The position numbers and the translations under genes were made by a program. Positions 21,091 to 32,789 of a stretch of 64,000 nucleotides of DNA are shown here, piece after piece. Location: positions 9,920,001 to 9,984,000 of the forward strand of contig JBHGNT010000021.1 in the NCBI GenBank assembly GCA_043228905.1. Direction: 5' to 3'. A model generated the notes under the pieces. That model saw only the letters and a list, made by a program, of their open reading frames with translations. It was not told where the DNA came from and did no database searches. This DNA comes from Azolla caroliniana. Its lineage: Eukaryota; Polypodiophyta. How positions within the stretch are numbered: position 1 is the stretch's first letter; the number at the start of each line of letters is the position of its first letter.

Positions 21091-24000
21091 TTATGGTGCG
21101 GGTTCTCTGGCTCTGTCCTGTTCGGCGGTGAATGGGTTAGGTGGCGTAGGGCCCAGGTAAGGTTTGAGGTGAAACCCATTCACCTTTTGCCAGACTACTT
21201 CCCCAGCCAGCGTACCTAGTTGGAACGTGCCTTGTTCCGCTCCAATTATCCAGTACGGGCCGGTCCAGCGGAATCGTAACTTCCCCGGCATATGGCCCAT
21301 GCGAGTTTGGAAAACCAGCACTGCTCGACCCATGGCGAACTCCTTTTCCCTTGCGTTCCGATGTCGATCCACAAACGCTTTACGCCGTCGTTGTTCCTGC
21401 TCCAACACAGCCATGCTGTGGACGCGTTTTTCCCCTAGTTCGAGGAGTTGGTGGAGCCGTACCTCCTCCGACTTGGCTTCTGATAGTCAGTTCCGTACTT
21501 GAATTCGCAAACTAGGAACCTGAAATTCGACCGGCATCACAGCCTCCAGCCCAAACGCTAGTCGAAAAGGTGTTGACTGTATGCTTGTTTTGTAGCTGGT
21601 TCTATACACCCATAACGCACTCTGTAGTTTGGTATCCCAGTCCGTTCTATTTTCATTGACGATTTTCTTCAAAATGGTCTGCGACGTCTTGTTGGTGGAT
21701 TCTGCTAATCCATTCGCCTGCGGATAATATGGCGTACTCTTCTCATGGACTACGGCATAATGATGTGTTAGTTCTCGAACAATTGCATTGAGAAAGTGGC
21801 TCCCCTGGTCACTGTAAGCTCAATCGGAGAGCCGAACTGGCACCAGATGTGCTCGTAAAGGAATCTGGCTATGACGGCCGCCGTATTTTCCCGTAGTGCC
21901 TTTGCTTCTACCCATTTGGTGCAATAATCCATGGCTACCAATATGTATTTATTGCCCATAGGGGCTGCCGCTGGTGTGAAGGGCCCCACAAAATCCAATC
22001 CCCACTTTTGGAAGGGGTCTAGCGGTAATACGGGCTGGTGTGGCATCCTTAAGCCCTCCGTGGGCTGTCCCATCCGTTGACACAAATCACACTTTCTACA
22101 ATACGCGGATGCGTCCTTCTGCGTTGTTGGCCACCATAAGCCCGCCTGCCATACTTTCCGGGCTGTAACGTCGCCTACGTAATGGCCGCCTGTCGTGCCG
22201 TAGTGTGCCTCCCGTAAAACTGCTTCCTTCTCATCCTGCCGTACCCCACATCGCCAAATGCCGTCACTTCCTTTGTGATATAAAATGCCTTCGACGAGGC
22301 AGAAGTGACGGCTTTGGACGGCTAGTCATTTCTTCTCGTCCGTGCGTAATTGTGGTGGAGGCAGTCCCGTAGTCAAAAAGTACGTCATTTCCATAAGCCA
22401 CCGGTTCGGAAAGGTCGATTTCATTCTTTCTGCGAGTGTCACTACTCGCAGGATATCGGCGTCCGGAAAATCGTCGTCATCTTTCTGAACTGTTTCTCCA
22501 TTCTCGAGTCTGCTCAAAAAATCTGCCACTGTGTGTTGCATCCCTGGTCGGTGTTGGATTATGAAATCGAATTCTTGGAGCAGCAGCATCCACCAGGCCA
22601 ATTTCCCTGTCAGGGCTTGTTTCTCCACCAAATACAGTAGCGCCGAATGATCTACGTGGAACGTGAATTTCCTTCCTAATAAATAGTGCCGGAATTTATT
22701 GATGCTATAGATCATCCCTAGCACCTCCCGCTCCGTTGTGGAGTAGTTACGCTCTGCTGTTGATAATTTGCGACTAGTGTAGTATATTGGCCGGTACCAA
22801 CTTGGTTCGGTGAGCTGCATTAGTGCACGTCCTATTGCTATGTCCGAGGTGTCGACGAACACGTGGAATGGCTTCGCCCAAACTGGTGGTTGTACGACGG
22901 GAGCCTGTGTGAGCATTATCTTAAGTGCCTCGTAGGCCTTATCCTCCGTTGCATTCCATTGGAAAGGAGTCTGATGTACGGCAGCGTGTAATGATGTGGC
23001 GAAGTCCGCCAAATACCGTATCATCCGACTATGCCACCGTATTTGTCCTAAAAACCGGCTGAGTGATTTAGCGTTTGTAGGAGTTTTGGCTTGCATAATC
23101 GCGGAGATTTTGTTCGGGTCAACCGCTATTCCCTCCTTGCTGACTATATGACCCAGGAGAGTCCCGTTGGTCACGTCGAAAGCACATTTCGGGGGATTCA
23201 GGCTTAAGCGTGCGGTGCGGCAACGTTCCAGGCACAGTTGTAAGTGCGAAAAATGGTCTATTGTTCTCCCATATACTGCAAAGTTGTCTAAAAAAACTTG
23301 CATGAATGTCGGAATGTATTCCCCAAAGATCTCCGTAATTGTCCGTTGAAATGATGTCGGCACCGTCTTTAACCCGAACATCATGACGACTGCCACATAT
23401 ACTCCCCAATCCGTGACAAATGCCGTCTATTCTTGGTCCTCGAGATGCATGCGTACCTGGTTATAGCTGCTGAAGCCATCTAAAAAACAGTACATCTCAT
23501 GGCTTGCGACGACATCCAGTACGCTATCGGCGAAGGGTAAGGGAAATGCGTCCATAATGGTGATGGCGTTTAATTTTCGGTAATCTACGCATACTCGTAT
23601 TTTGCCGTTTTTCTTTGGAACAACCACTATCGGGCTTAACCATGTCGCTTGTTTAACTGGTCGTATGAACCCCGCCTTCAGGAGCTTGTCAATTTCTTCT
23701 TTCATGCGGGTCGCGTAGTTCGGGTTCATGCGGTAGCGGCGTTGATGGACGGGTTTTGCGTCGGTTGCTAAATTGATCTTATGCTGATAGAACTTGGGAT
23801 CTAACCCCTTCATGTCCTGATGAGCCCAAGCGAACACATCATTATATTCCGTGAGTAGTGCGATTATCGTTTTTCTCTGGTCCGGCCTTAATTCCTTTGC
23901 GATGGAGAGGAACCGAGGCTCCGATTTCGTACCCATATTTACTTCTTCGAGGGCGGAAGCGGTCACTCGTCGTGAAATCTCCATTTCCCTTTCGAATGCC

Positions 24001-24730
24001 GCCCATGCTCTGCTAAGTTCCAATATGGACTCTGGGTTTGGTTCGTAAGGCTCGTTGTGGAGAACAGTGGTCGTGGTATATTCTGCTACGGTTGCGATGA
24101 CGTCTATTTCAAACAGCAGAATAATCCGAGGGTGCTCGTCGAGGTATGCCTCTAATTCTGCATCCTCCACCCCAGCCAGCATATTTATATCTTCTGCGTA
24201 TAATGGTGTTATACCCTTCGGTTGTGGCGTGCTTCCTTCCGTAGGTACGCAAACCTTGGTGTGTCCATGTCGAAAACTGATACACTTGTGTTGTCAGCTC
24301 TGCTAGATATTTGTTGCCCGAAGCCATGGTCTGCCTAGAAGCACTAGGTACGCCCCTGGGGCGTCCAAGGCGAGGACGACCGCCGAGATGTGCAATCGGT
24401 GTCTGCCCACGATAATGCCTATTTTGCGAATTAACCCTAATGGTCGTACTGAGCGGGTATCTACCATTCAGAGCCAGAATGGGCAAGCCTCCGATTCTGA
24501 AATGCCTAACTGCTCGCAAGTTTTCGTGCTAATTACATTGACGCCTGAGTCGCCGTCGATTACGCATCCAAGAATTTGTTGTCCGTGTAATATTAATGTA
24601 ATAGCCAGGTTGTGTTGATCCACTACTGGCAGTCCATCACTAACGTCTGTAAGGTTTGTAGCGATACTCACCCCGGGTATGCCTGTCACCCGTTCTTCCA
24701 TGGTCTGGCGGAAGCATGGGACTAGCTACA
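21091..24730 (-). pseudogene. element G pol (protease, RT, RNase H, integrase), inactivated
   Basis: Continues the gag-pol frame from 31,751 after copia-5. Protease core ILGCVIDGDSGVNVIS is at about 24,540. RT spans 24,180-23,100 (KNGKIRVCVDYRKLNAITIM; active site FLDNFAVYG near 23,300, where the second Asp is Asn). RNase H/tether at 22,900-22,480 reads FHVFVDTSDIAIG. The integrase zinc region is near 22,220-22,090 ([11 protein letters not shown]) and the core near 22,010 ([11 protein letters not shown]). The second catalytic Asp motif reads TVTRGATF instead of the usual SD-type. A stop near 21,768 and a frameshift lead to the integrase C-terminal part at 21,672-21,487 and 21,414-21,091 (RFRWTGPYWII, VNGFHLKPYLG). 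Inactive. Confidence 0.9.
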
Positions 24731-25187
24731 TGTAAAAAGTAACGTGCGGAAGCAAGTATGAAGACCGAACAGAAGGCAGATCAGGTTTAATGGAGAGCTT
24801 GAGCTTACGCAGTATACGCGGGAGAGACAGAGAGAGTGAGAGAGAGAGAGAAAACACAAGAACTATATTCAACAAAAGTACACAATCTCTATTCACCACT
24901 CTATACATATGTGTGTTCAATGAACACTTTTATACAAGTCCTAGAAGGACTGACAGAAGTACTAACAGTACTTCAATGCTCATTGAGAGCTCCTACACTA
25001 ACTCCCAAAAATATATTCCTCACGAAATATCTTTCCTAACGGCCTCCCGGTTTACGCACCGATCCGGCCCTACCTACGCACCGGTCTGCGTACCGGTTTA
25101 CGCATTCGGCCTAACCGACCGGTCCCAACCGATCCGGTCCTCGGCTTCTTCAGCCGATCCGGCCGATGTTGAGCTTGTCTCTCAACA
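24731..25187 (-). mobile_element. copia-5 3' LTR
   Basis: A 457-bp LTR (TGTAAAAAGTAACGTG...GTCTCTCAACA on plus) with a GA tract at about 24,823-24,852 and a TATA box at about 24,930 (complement TTGTATAAAAG). It is bordered at 25,188 by the polypurine tract, complement TTGAGCTTGAGGGGGAG. Confidence 0.93.
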
Positions 25188-25690
25188 CTCCCCCTCAAGC
25201 TCAACTTGAGGCTCTTCGGGATCTTTGGGTTCACAGCTCCGATTCCTCCTGGCTTCACGCCTCGCTTGCGCTCCACGACCTATTCAACTCCGCGCGCTTC
25301 GACCCTTCCGGTCGGCTTGTTTGCTCATGTGGCCCTTATCAGCTCTTCTGTTGTTGCGGTGTTGACGCTTCTCCTGCTGCCTTTTCTTCCGTTTGGGCCT
25401 CGGTTGATTCAGCGTATCTGAATCAAGCATCCGAACCGACTCGGCTACCTCCGATCGGTTTTCGCTCTCGTCCAAGTTGGTTGTCTCCAACTTGTCTTCA
25501 GTCTTCTTGCCCTCGATGGCGTCATCTTCCCCATGCATGGTTGGCTTCGGCTCTCTCCTTCGGCTATTCCCCTTCTGTCTGCTTCTGGATTTTTCCACGG
25601 GTCCGCCCTCGGCTTCTTCAGCCGATCCGAAGTCGAACTCGACAACCGAGTCAACCGACTCGGTGTCGCGGTGTCGTGTGAATCTTCACA
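25188..25690 (-). other. copia-5 tail region before 3' LTR
   Basis: Polypurine tract (25,188-25,205) and about 480 bp of sequence. The complement has an open frame at 25,284-25,598 rich in Lys, Arg, Glu and Asp (MEKSRSRQKGNSRRREPKP). Its position and composition match the charged C-terminal extension of copia-4 pol (47,948-48,518), so it is probably the broken-off end of the same extension. Confidence 0.6.
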
Positions 25691-27062
25691 CACTATGTAA
25701 AAAAATAATGAAATAATTATTATAGATTAGATTAGTAGCTTACTATAGAAAGATGGATATACTCAAGAGCTTCAAAATGTATTTTACTATATACAAAATG
25801 GAGAAATACATATCAAGTTATGAAAAAATGAAGTTTGATTAGATAGAGAAATTAGAACTATCCCACATAGATAGGAAAGTTAAGGCCCTGGCTATATAAT
25901 CACCTTGAGCTCCCTCATTTTTCATTTGTGCTAAGAGCACTTTAGCCACTTTGTCTTGATGGATGATGGTGGCCAAATTCCCTAAAACCGGAAACCGGCC
26001 GGTAAGCAAATCCGGAAACGGGCCGGTAAGCAAATTCGGAAACGGGCTGGTATGCAATCCGGAAACCGGCCGGTATGCAAAACTGGACTCAGCTGGCAAG
26101 AAAAACCGGAACCGAAACGGGTATGCAAATTGGCTGGCAAGCAAAACCGGAAATCGGCCGGTAAGCAAAACCGGAATCGACCGGCAAGCAAACCGGAACC
26201 GGAACGGGTATGCAAACCGGTCGGCAAGCAAAACCGGAAACCGGCCGGTAAGCAAAACCGGAACCGGCCGGCAAGCAAAACCGGAACCGGAACCGGCAAG
26301 CAAACCGGAACTGGCCGGCAAGCAAAACCGGAACCGGAACCGGCAAGCAAACCGGAACCGGCCGGCAAGCAAAATCGGAACCGGAACCGACCGGCAAGCA
26401 AAATGGAACCGGCTACCGGACGATGTTGGACGCGGACGGACGAAAGATTGGATCATGCAACAAACTAAAGTAAAGTGAAGAGAACTAAAGTAAAGGCCAT
26501 GTGGACGCAAGCAACTAAAGAAGGGAGTGCATGGAAAAAGTAAAGGTCATGTGGACAGTCACATGCAACCAAAAGAAAAAGCTAGGCAACTAAAAGTAGA
26601 GGCCATGCAACAAAAAGTGAAAAGGCTATGATAAAGAGAGAACTCCATATTTATTCCATTTTTTTTTTTCCGACACGAAGACTCTCCATATTATCTAAAT
26701 TTTTTTTCTTTTGTTGGGGAGAGCTCTCTTATCTTATCGAAGCGAAGAACCCTAATCTTCCCTACGGAAGCTAGCTCTCAAGTAAACCATAATCTCCATA
26801 CGGAAGCAATCTCTCAAAATCCAAAATTCCTTGTCAAAGCCATATCACTCAAGAATCATAATCTCTTATTTCTTCTAATCTATTATTCTAATCATCTCCA
26901 TAAGATAAAACTTTTGTAATCCCAATCTTGGGATTGATTGTATTCTTTCTTTCCCTTTTATTAATGAAAATTTGTTAATCTTTCTCATTTCGGTTAATTC
27001 TTAGTATATAAATACACGAATTTGATATCCTCTAGACAAAGGCCCCGGGGTCTTGCCTCAAC
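25690..27062. mobile_element. AT-rich insert with minisatellite inside copia-5
   Basis: About 1.37 kb unlike its copia surroundings. On the minus strand the copia-5 coding stretch ends in TTRIRE at about 27,060 and plausibly resumes at about 25,688 (CEDSHDTATP). GAATCTTC (left) and GAATCCTC (right) may be the remains of a target duplication. On plus it has a TATATAATC near 25,893, a CCGG minisatellite (25,980-26,410), a pyrimidine-rich leader and TATAAATAC near 27,005, which would fit a solo LTR. I cannot fix the boundaries or family. Confidence 0.5.
25980..26410. repeat. CCGG minisatellite
   Basis: Imperfect tandem units of about 22-30 bp built on CCGGTAAGCAAAACCGGAAC, roughly 15-18 copies. 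Open frames across it (for example a 171-residue one at 25,963) are repetition artefacts. Confidence 0.9.
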
Positions 27063-28575
27063 GTTCACGAATCCTCGTCGTATTTTCGCGACAGTGGTCT
27101 CCGCTCCTTTTCTGCTGTCTTGCTTGGTCGTTCGGGACTGTCCTCCCCCTCAAGTTTGGCACGTCGAGGTGACGCAATCCGAGCGCACCTGAGAATTGCC
27201 GCAACTTGTCCAGACCAAGAGGCTTGGTGAAGATGTCGGCAGTCTGCCGATCCGTCGGAAGGTACTGAAGTTCGACTTCACCGGAAAGAACACGCTCACG
27301 GACGAAATGGTAGTGCACCTCAATGTGCTTAGTCCGTGCGTGGAAAACGGGGTTTTTCGCGAGCTGGATGCTGCTGAGGTTGTCGTAGTAGATCGTCGTC
27401 GGAGCTGACACCTCCTCTTGCAGGTCCTTAAGTAGCCGCTTCAACCATATGGCTTGGCATGTCGCGACAGCCGCTCCTTGGTACTCAGTTTCGGTGCTCC
27501 ACAGTGCAACTGTCGGCTGCTTCTTACTGCTCCACGCGATCGCGGCACTCCCGAGGGAGAACGCATATCCAGACGTGGATCGGCGATCGGCGGCATTGCC
27601 AGCCCAATCAGCATCGGTGTAGCCGACTAACTGCGCGGCTGCACCAGTCCGATATAGCAGTCCCCGGTCCTTAGTGCCATTGACATACCGAAGTATGCGT
27701 TGCGCACACTGAAGGTGCTCCTCGGTAGGTCGCGCCATGAACTCATTGATCACTCCGACCGGATAACTGAGGTCGGGTCGGGTGATGGTCAAGTATATGA
27801 GGCTTCCGACAATTTGTCGGAACCTCGTCGGGTCGCATACCGTTCCCGTATCGGGACGAAGCTTGACGGTTCTGTCCAGAGGAGTCGAGATGGACTTACA
27901 GTTGGCCATCCCGAATTTGAAGAGCATACTCAGCACGTAATGACGTTGGCTGATCAATATGCGTTCGGGGGTACAGATCACTTCGATCCCGAGGAAGTAT
28001 GGAAGGTCCCCCAGATCCTTCATGTCGAACGATGCCGCAAGCTGGAGCTTCAGGAGGTCGATTTCACCTAGGTCGGCGCTGGTGATGACCAAGTCATCAA
28101 CATATAGTAAAATACTAACCGGTCCGAGTCGACCTTTCCGGATGAACAGGGAAGAGTCCGATTTTGACGTGACGAAGCCCATCCGACGCAGTTGTTGCGT
28201 GATCTTTGCGTTCCAGGCACGCGGGGCTTGCTTCAGTCCATAAAGAGACTTCTTCAGTCGGCATACTGCCGAGGAGTTCGTTCCAGAGTGAAAACCGGGG
28301 GGTTGTACCATGTACACTTGTTCCTCAAGGTCACCTTGCAGGAACGCATTCTTTACATCCATCTGATGTAAGTGCCACCCCTTCACCGCAGCTACTGCGA
28401 GCAAAACACAGACGGTCGTCATTTTCGCGACCGGCGCAAACGTCTCATCGTAGTCGATGCCGTGTTTCTGCGCGTAGCCCTTTGCCACTAGCCGAGCCTT
28501 GTACTAGTTGACCGAGCCATTGGTGTTGTACTTGACCTTGTACACCCACCTACACCCGATCGGGTTAACCCCTCT
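27058..28575 (-). pseudogene. copia-5 RT-RNase H, open but cut off from its N-terminus
   Basis: An uninterrupted 476-codon frame covers most of RT and all of RNase [48 protein letters not shown] (YVDD intact), SGYAFSLGSAAIAWSSKKQ, HYHFVRERVLSGEV. Upstream, a stop at about 28,506 (codon before YKARL) and a small frameshifting deletion near 28,590 (residues equivalent to EMRALDANE of copia-4 are missing) separate it from integrase. The catalytic Asp residues of RT are present, but no complete polyprotein can be made. Confidence 0.88.
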
Positions 28576-28582
28576 TGGTCCG

Positions 28583-29862
28583 TCAACCAGGTCCCAGGTC
28601 TTCCTCCATCGCGGCACGCCAATTCGCGTCTTTAGCCGCTTCTGCGTAGCTCTCCGGCTCACGCACTTCCGCTACACGGGTCATGTATGCATAATGATGC
28701 GCCATGTACTCGTTGTATCCGAACCGCAAAACAGGATTCTTCTGGCGGGTAGATCGGCGTAATCTCACATTAGCCGATGTGGAGGCCTTCTCGGTCGACG
28801 CGGACTTCACCTTTAAAGACCCGTCACCGGTTCCCTTGAAGTCGGACTCACGTCGGTTTGACTCGTTCCTATTCGTGCCGGAATCCGACACCTTCTTCTT
28901 CCCTTTCTCTTTGCGCGTAAGCCGTCTCCTTGGCTTCCTACTCGCCGGCTCTTCATCGGACTGATCGTACCGACTCAGTCGTCCAATTGGTCCACTTAAA
29001 CGGAGTGAAATCGGACTCTCTTCGCGGGTCTCGATTTCGGGCTCATCCGGAGGCATCACGGCCTCGCTGACCTCATCGTCAGAGCTCGGATTGGAGTCGG
29101 GTTTCGAAGTCAGGGGCTGGTACCAGGACGCGGACTCGTCAAACACAACGTCGCAGCTAACACAAGCTTGTTTAGTGCAAGGGTTATAGCACTTATAACC
29201 CTTCTGTTCGTCCGAGTAACCGACCAAGATGCATTTCTCAGCCTTTGCGTCCAGCTTCCTCCTTTTCTCCTTCGGTACATGCACATACGCAATGCTACCG
29301 AACACCCTCAAGTGTAGCAAGTTCGGCTTCGTTCCGAAATATAGCTCGTGCGCCGACACTTTGTCTCCGATCCAGTTCTGGATGTATACCGCGGTCCTTA
29401 CCGCCTCGGCCCAGTAGAACTTGGGCAAGCTCTTCTCCTCCAGCATTGCCCGTGCCACTTCCACAACTGACCGATTCTTCCTCTCGGCCATGCCGTTCTG
29501 CTCCGGCGTGTATCTACAACTGAATTCGCGCCGAATTCCCATTTGTTGTTGATAACCGTTGAATTGACCGGAAAAGTACTCTTTCCCGCCATCCGACCGC
29601 AGGCACTTGATCTTTCGTCCTGTTTCCGTTTCCACGAACCCTTTGAGGTCCCGGAAACAGTCGAAGACTTCGCTCTTCCTCTCAATGAGGTAGACCCACG
29701 TGTGCCGCGTGTGGTCGTCGATGAAGGAGACGAAATATCGGCTCCCGCCAAGACTAACGTTTTGTGTCGGCCCCCATACATCGGAGTGTATAAGGTCGAG
29801 CTTGTTCCGGCTCCGGTTTCACTCATTGGGGAAAGGACGTCGGTGTTGCTTCCCGAGCTGGC
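28583..29862 (-). pseudogene. copia-5 integrase, frame-shifted
   Basis: The open frame at 29,635-28,583 and the matching frame above it hold the integrase core: LDLIHSDVWG, SFIDDHTRHTW, LRSDGGKEYFSGQF, YTPEQNGMAERKNRS, so D, D and E are all visible. A Ser/Asp/Glu-rich linker and the start of RT (RSTRQKNPVLRFGYNEYMA) follow. The whole pre-integrase stretch (about 57 residues in copia-4, WHKRIGH to CEACQ) is deleted at about 29,863, which shifts the frame. Confidence 0.88.
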
Positions 29863-31236
29863 AGGGTCGGTGCCGCCGTCAGTGGAGTCGAGGATGAACA
29901 TCCTCCCGTCTCTGCACCCTTGCGCAATCACACGGCCTTCTTCCTCAATGAAGCACCCGAGGTGTGTAAACCGAACCTCCATCCCTTGGTCGACGATCTG
30001 TCCGACCGAGACCAAGTTCTTCGTGATTGTCGGAACGTGCAGCACGTTCATGAGTTTCCCTTTCTGCCCGACATGGCTAAGGGGAACTTCTCCGACATTT
30101 GCGATCGGATGCGGAGTGTCGTCTCCAGTTGCGACTACTCCAGGTTGTATCGGTTTTTCAAGGTACGAGATCCACTCCTTATGGCTCGTCATGTGGTTTG
30201 ATGCGCCGGAGTCTACGTACCACACCTCGTCTGATCTTGGGGTGGTCTATTTCATTGAGTTTGATTTGTGTCTCTTCACGAAGGCAGACCCTTCTCTGGC
30301 TCTCCCGGAGTCTTCGGCGTAGTGCGATCGCTGCCGATTTCCCTTGTCGGTATGTCCGGAGCCGTTTCCGGAACCGGTTCTCTCCGAATCGGCGCGCTTC
30401 TTCCAGCACTCACTTTCCCTGTGGCCTTTCCTTCCACAGTACCAGCACTCCGCAATGGCCTTCCCTTGCCGGTTCTCATCGCTTCGACTCCCCTTGTTTC
30501 CGGAGGGTCCGGAGTTGCTGTCGGCATCACTTCGGTGCCTTCTTTCATGATCTCGTCGGCCGCCTCCATTGCGCGCCGACTCGCCTCGTCCTCCACATCC
30601 ACGGGGCCTATCTCCCTCCGTGTACAGCATTCTGCTGTCGGTGTGCATGCTTGTAGACGCACCCGCGTAGTTCTCCTCTACCAAGAGCATTGACTGTAAG
30701 TCGAAAAAGGACGGCGTATTCTCCCGGGTACACACAGTTGTTCGGAACGCTCCGAACTTCAACGCCAAACCTCCGAGACAGATTTGGACCATCTCGCTCT
30801 CCTCGATGTTCACCTCTATGGAGGCGAGGGAGTCGCAGATATCCTTGATCTTCGAGGTATAGTCCGCCACCAACAAGTTGCGTTGTCTTAGGTTGCTCAA
30901 GTCCTGTCGGAGTTGAAGCTTCCTGGCTGTGGTGCTCACGGCGAAAATCTTCTTCAAATTTTCCCACACACCCTTCGGCGTCTTTGCATCCTGAACATAG
31001 CTCAATAGTTGCTCGCCCACACACGACGCGAAGCAGTATAATACCCTGCTCGCCGATTGCTCCCACGACGGGAAGTCTCTGTGTGTCGATTCGGGTGCCG
31101 CGTCATTAGCTTCTTCAACATAACTCCAGTGGTCGTGCCCGAGCAGGTACTGGTGCATCTTGTAGGACCAAGACGTGTAGTTGGTTCTGTCGAGCTTCTC
31201 TATTGGAAGCGAGCTCACCATGCCTCTATCCATCAT
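29863..31236 (-). pseudogene. copia-5 gag and protease
   Basis: Gag at 31,236-30,247 is open for 329 residues: MDRGMVSSLPIEKLDRTNY, capsid FAVSTTARKLQLRQDLSNL, basic region, knuckle CWYCGRKGHRESEC near 30,440. A single TAG at 30,247 replaces the Lys seen in copia-4. The protease follows in the same frame (WYVDSGASNHMTS at 30,222, MFILDS at about 29,890). The deletion at 29,863 then throws it out of frame. Except for that TAG the gag-protease unit is well preserved. Confidence 0.9.
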
Positions 31237-31293
31237 TCTTCTTGTTCTTCTTCGTCAAGTTGTGTCGGCTGCAGAGAGGTTCTCAACCCTCGC

Positions 31294-31305
31294 GCTCTGA
31301 TACCA
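31294..31305 (-). other. copia-5 primer-binding site
   Basis: The complement reads TGGTATCAGAGC, directly inside the 5' LTR (initiator-Met tRNA site). Confidence 0.92.
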
Positions 31306-31750
31306 TGTAAAAAGTAGCGTGCGGAAGCAAGTATGAAGACCGAACAGAAGGCAGATCAGGTTTAATGGAGAGCTTGAGCTTACGCAGTATACGCGGGAGA
31401 GATAGAGAGAGTGAGTGAGAGAGAGAGAGAACACAAGAACTATATTCAACAAAAGTACACAATCTCTATTCACCACTCTATACATATGTGTGTTCAATGA
31501 ACACTTTTATACAAGTCCTAGAAGGACTGACAGTACTTCAATGCTCATTGAGAGCTCATACACTAACTCCCAAATATATTCCTCACGGAATATCTTTCCT
31601 AACGGCCTCCCGATTTACGCACCGATCCGGCCCTACCTACGCACCGGTCTGCGTACCGTTTTACGCATTCGGCCTAACCGATCAGTCCCAACCGATCCGG
31701 TCCTCGGCTTCTTCAGCCGATCCGGCTGATGTTGAGCTTGTCTATCAACA
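31306..31750 (-). mobile_element. copia-5 5' LTR
   Basis: A 445-bp partner of 24,731-25,187. It has the same GA tract and TATA box and lacks a short duplicated AGAAGTACTAAC segment present in the other copy. Confidence 0.93.
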
Positions 31751-32479
31751 CTACAGCAGTTTCTCCATGGTTAATGTTATCTCACAGCCCGCTAACGCCT
31801 GCCAAATGGGGTCTGGGACCGGTCTTTCGTCCTCTGCTCACTCCATTGTGATCACAGACTCCTTCCGCATGCGTTTCGTATTTGTCATGTTTGCTTTTTC
31901 CACCCACGCTTGGGCTTGTCGGCGTACCTCGTCTTGCGCAGCCCAATCAGCCGTTTTTGTTTGCTGGTGTGTCGTGACCTGCTGCACTTCCGCCGTAATC
32001 GTATTCATAGTGGGCCCCTTTCCCTTGCGTGTTGGGCATTACGTGGCATAATGTCCGGGTTGCTGACAAATAAAACAATGGATGCTTGATTCACCCTTCT
32101 CGGCTCCTAGTGGTGTGTGTCGCTCCCCTGGTGCTACTTGCTCCTCGCGGTCCGGTCGCGTTTGTCGGAACGTATGCAGTGGCTGTTGTTGGTCCCGTCG
32201 TTGTTCCTGGTGCCGCTCATCCCCCGAGCTTTCGTCGTAACGCCGGTGATGTCGATATTGTCGTGGCTTACCACGATAACCATTGAAGTTGCCCCGTTTG
32301 TTTGTTGGTCGGTGATTCTCGTAGCGCCGACCCCCTTTAGCGTAACTCGGATGTCCACGATAATCCTTGTCTTCTGGTTTGTCCTCCTCGGAATCGTTGT
32401 GATTCCGGCGATTCCGATGGTGCCGGTCCTCCTGTGGGTTGCGATCCTTATACCGGGGTCGGTCTTCTTGCCTCCTCTG
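31751..32479 (-). pseudogene. element G gag C-terminal part
   Basis: Continues G's gag from 38,053 across copia-6. The complement reads RRQEDRPRYKDR, a long Arg/His/Asp-rich tract, then a third knuckle CFICQQPGHYAT at about 32,070 whose next codon is a TAA at 32,050, then CPTRKGKGPTMN and WQALAGEITLTMEK. A TAG at the copia-5 junction follows. The tract probably binds RNA. Single frame with pol is inferred. Confidence 0.8.
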
Positions 32480-32742
32480 TGTTGAAAACAATGCTCGGCC
32501 ACAACCGAGGAATGGGATCAACTCACAGAAAACAGGAAATACAAAATGCACAAAACAATAGAGAGAAAGGTACACTGGATGTTTTGCGTGGAAAACCCTA
32601 AATGGGAAAAAACCACGGGAGTCCTCAAACTCCAACTATCACTATGAACAGGGATGTACACTGGTGAAGCTACAAGGCAACAACCTTGAGCTCACTGTCT
32701 TCGCCACAGGCGGCGGCAATACACAGAGGCAACGACCTCTTC

Positions 32743-32789
<47 letters not shown>

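Larger units (their letters stand above)
24731..31750 (-). mobile_element. copia-5, full-length Ty1/copia with internal damage
   Basis: LTRs at 24,731-25,187 and 31,306-31,750, flanked by perfect CTACA duplications (24,726-24,730; 31,751-31,755). It inserted between gag and pol of element G. The primer-binding site, gag, protease, integrase, RT/RNase H, polypurine tract and a 1.4-kb foreign-looking AT-rich segment (about 25,690-27,060) are present. The two LTRs differ at roughly ten positions plus indels by eye. Confidence 0.93.

Noticed and set aside
25677-25692. Perfect inverted repeat GTGTGAATCTTCACAC
   Set aside because: Considered as the tip of a DNA transposon, but there is no matching terminal repeat at the other end of the insert (about 27,060).
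25963-26478. 171- and 138-codon frames rich in Asn, Arg, Pro and Lys
   Set aside because: Translations of the CCGG minisatellite in several frames; length reflects repeat unit periodicity.
29543-30322. 259-codon plus-strand frame
   Set aside because: Antisense of copia-5 gag-protease; no motif of its own.
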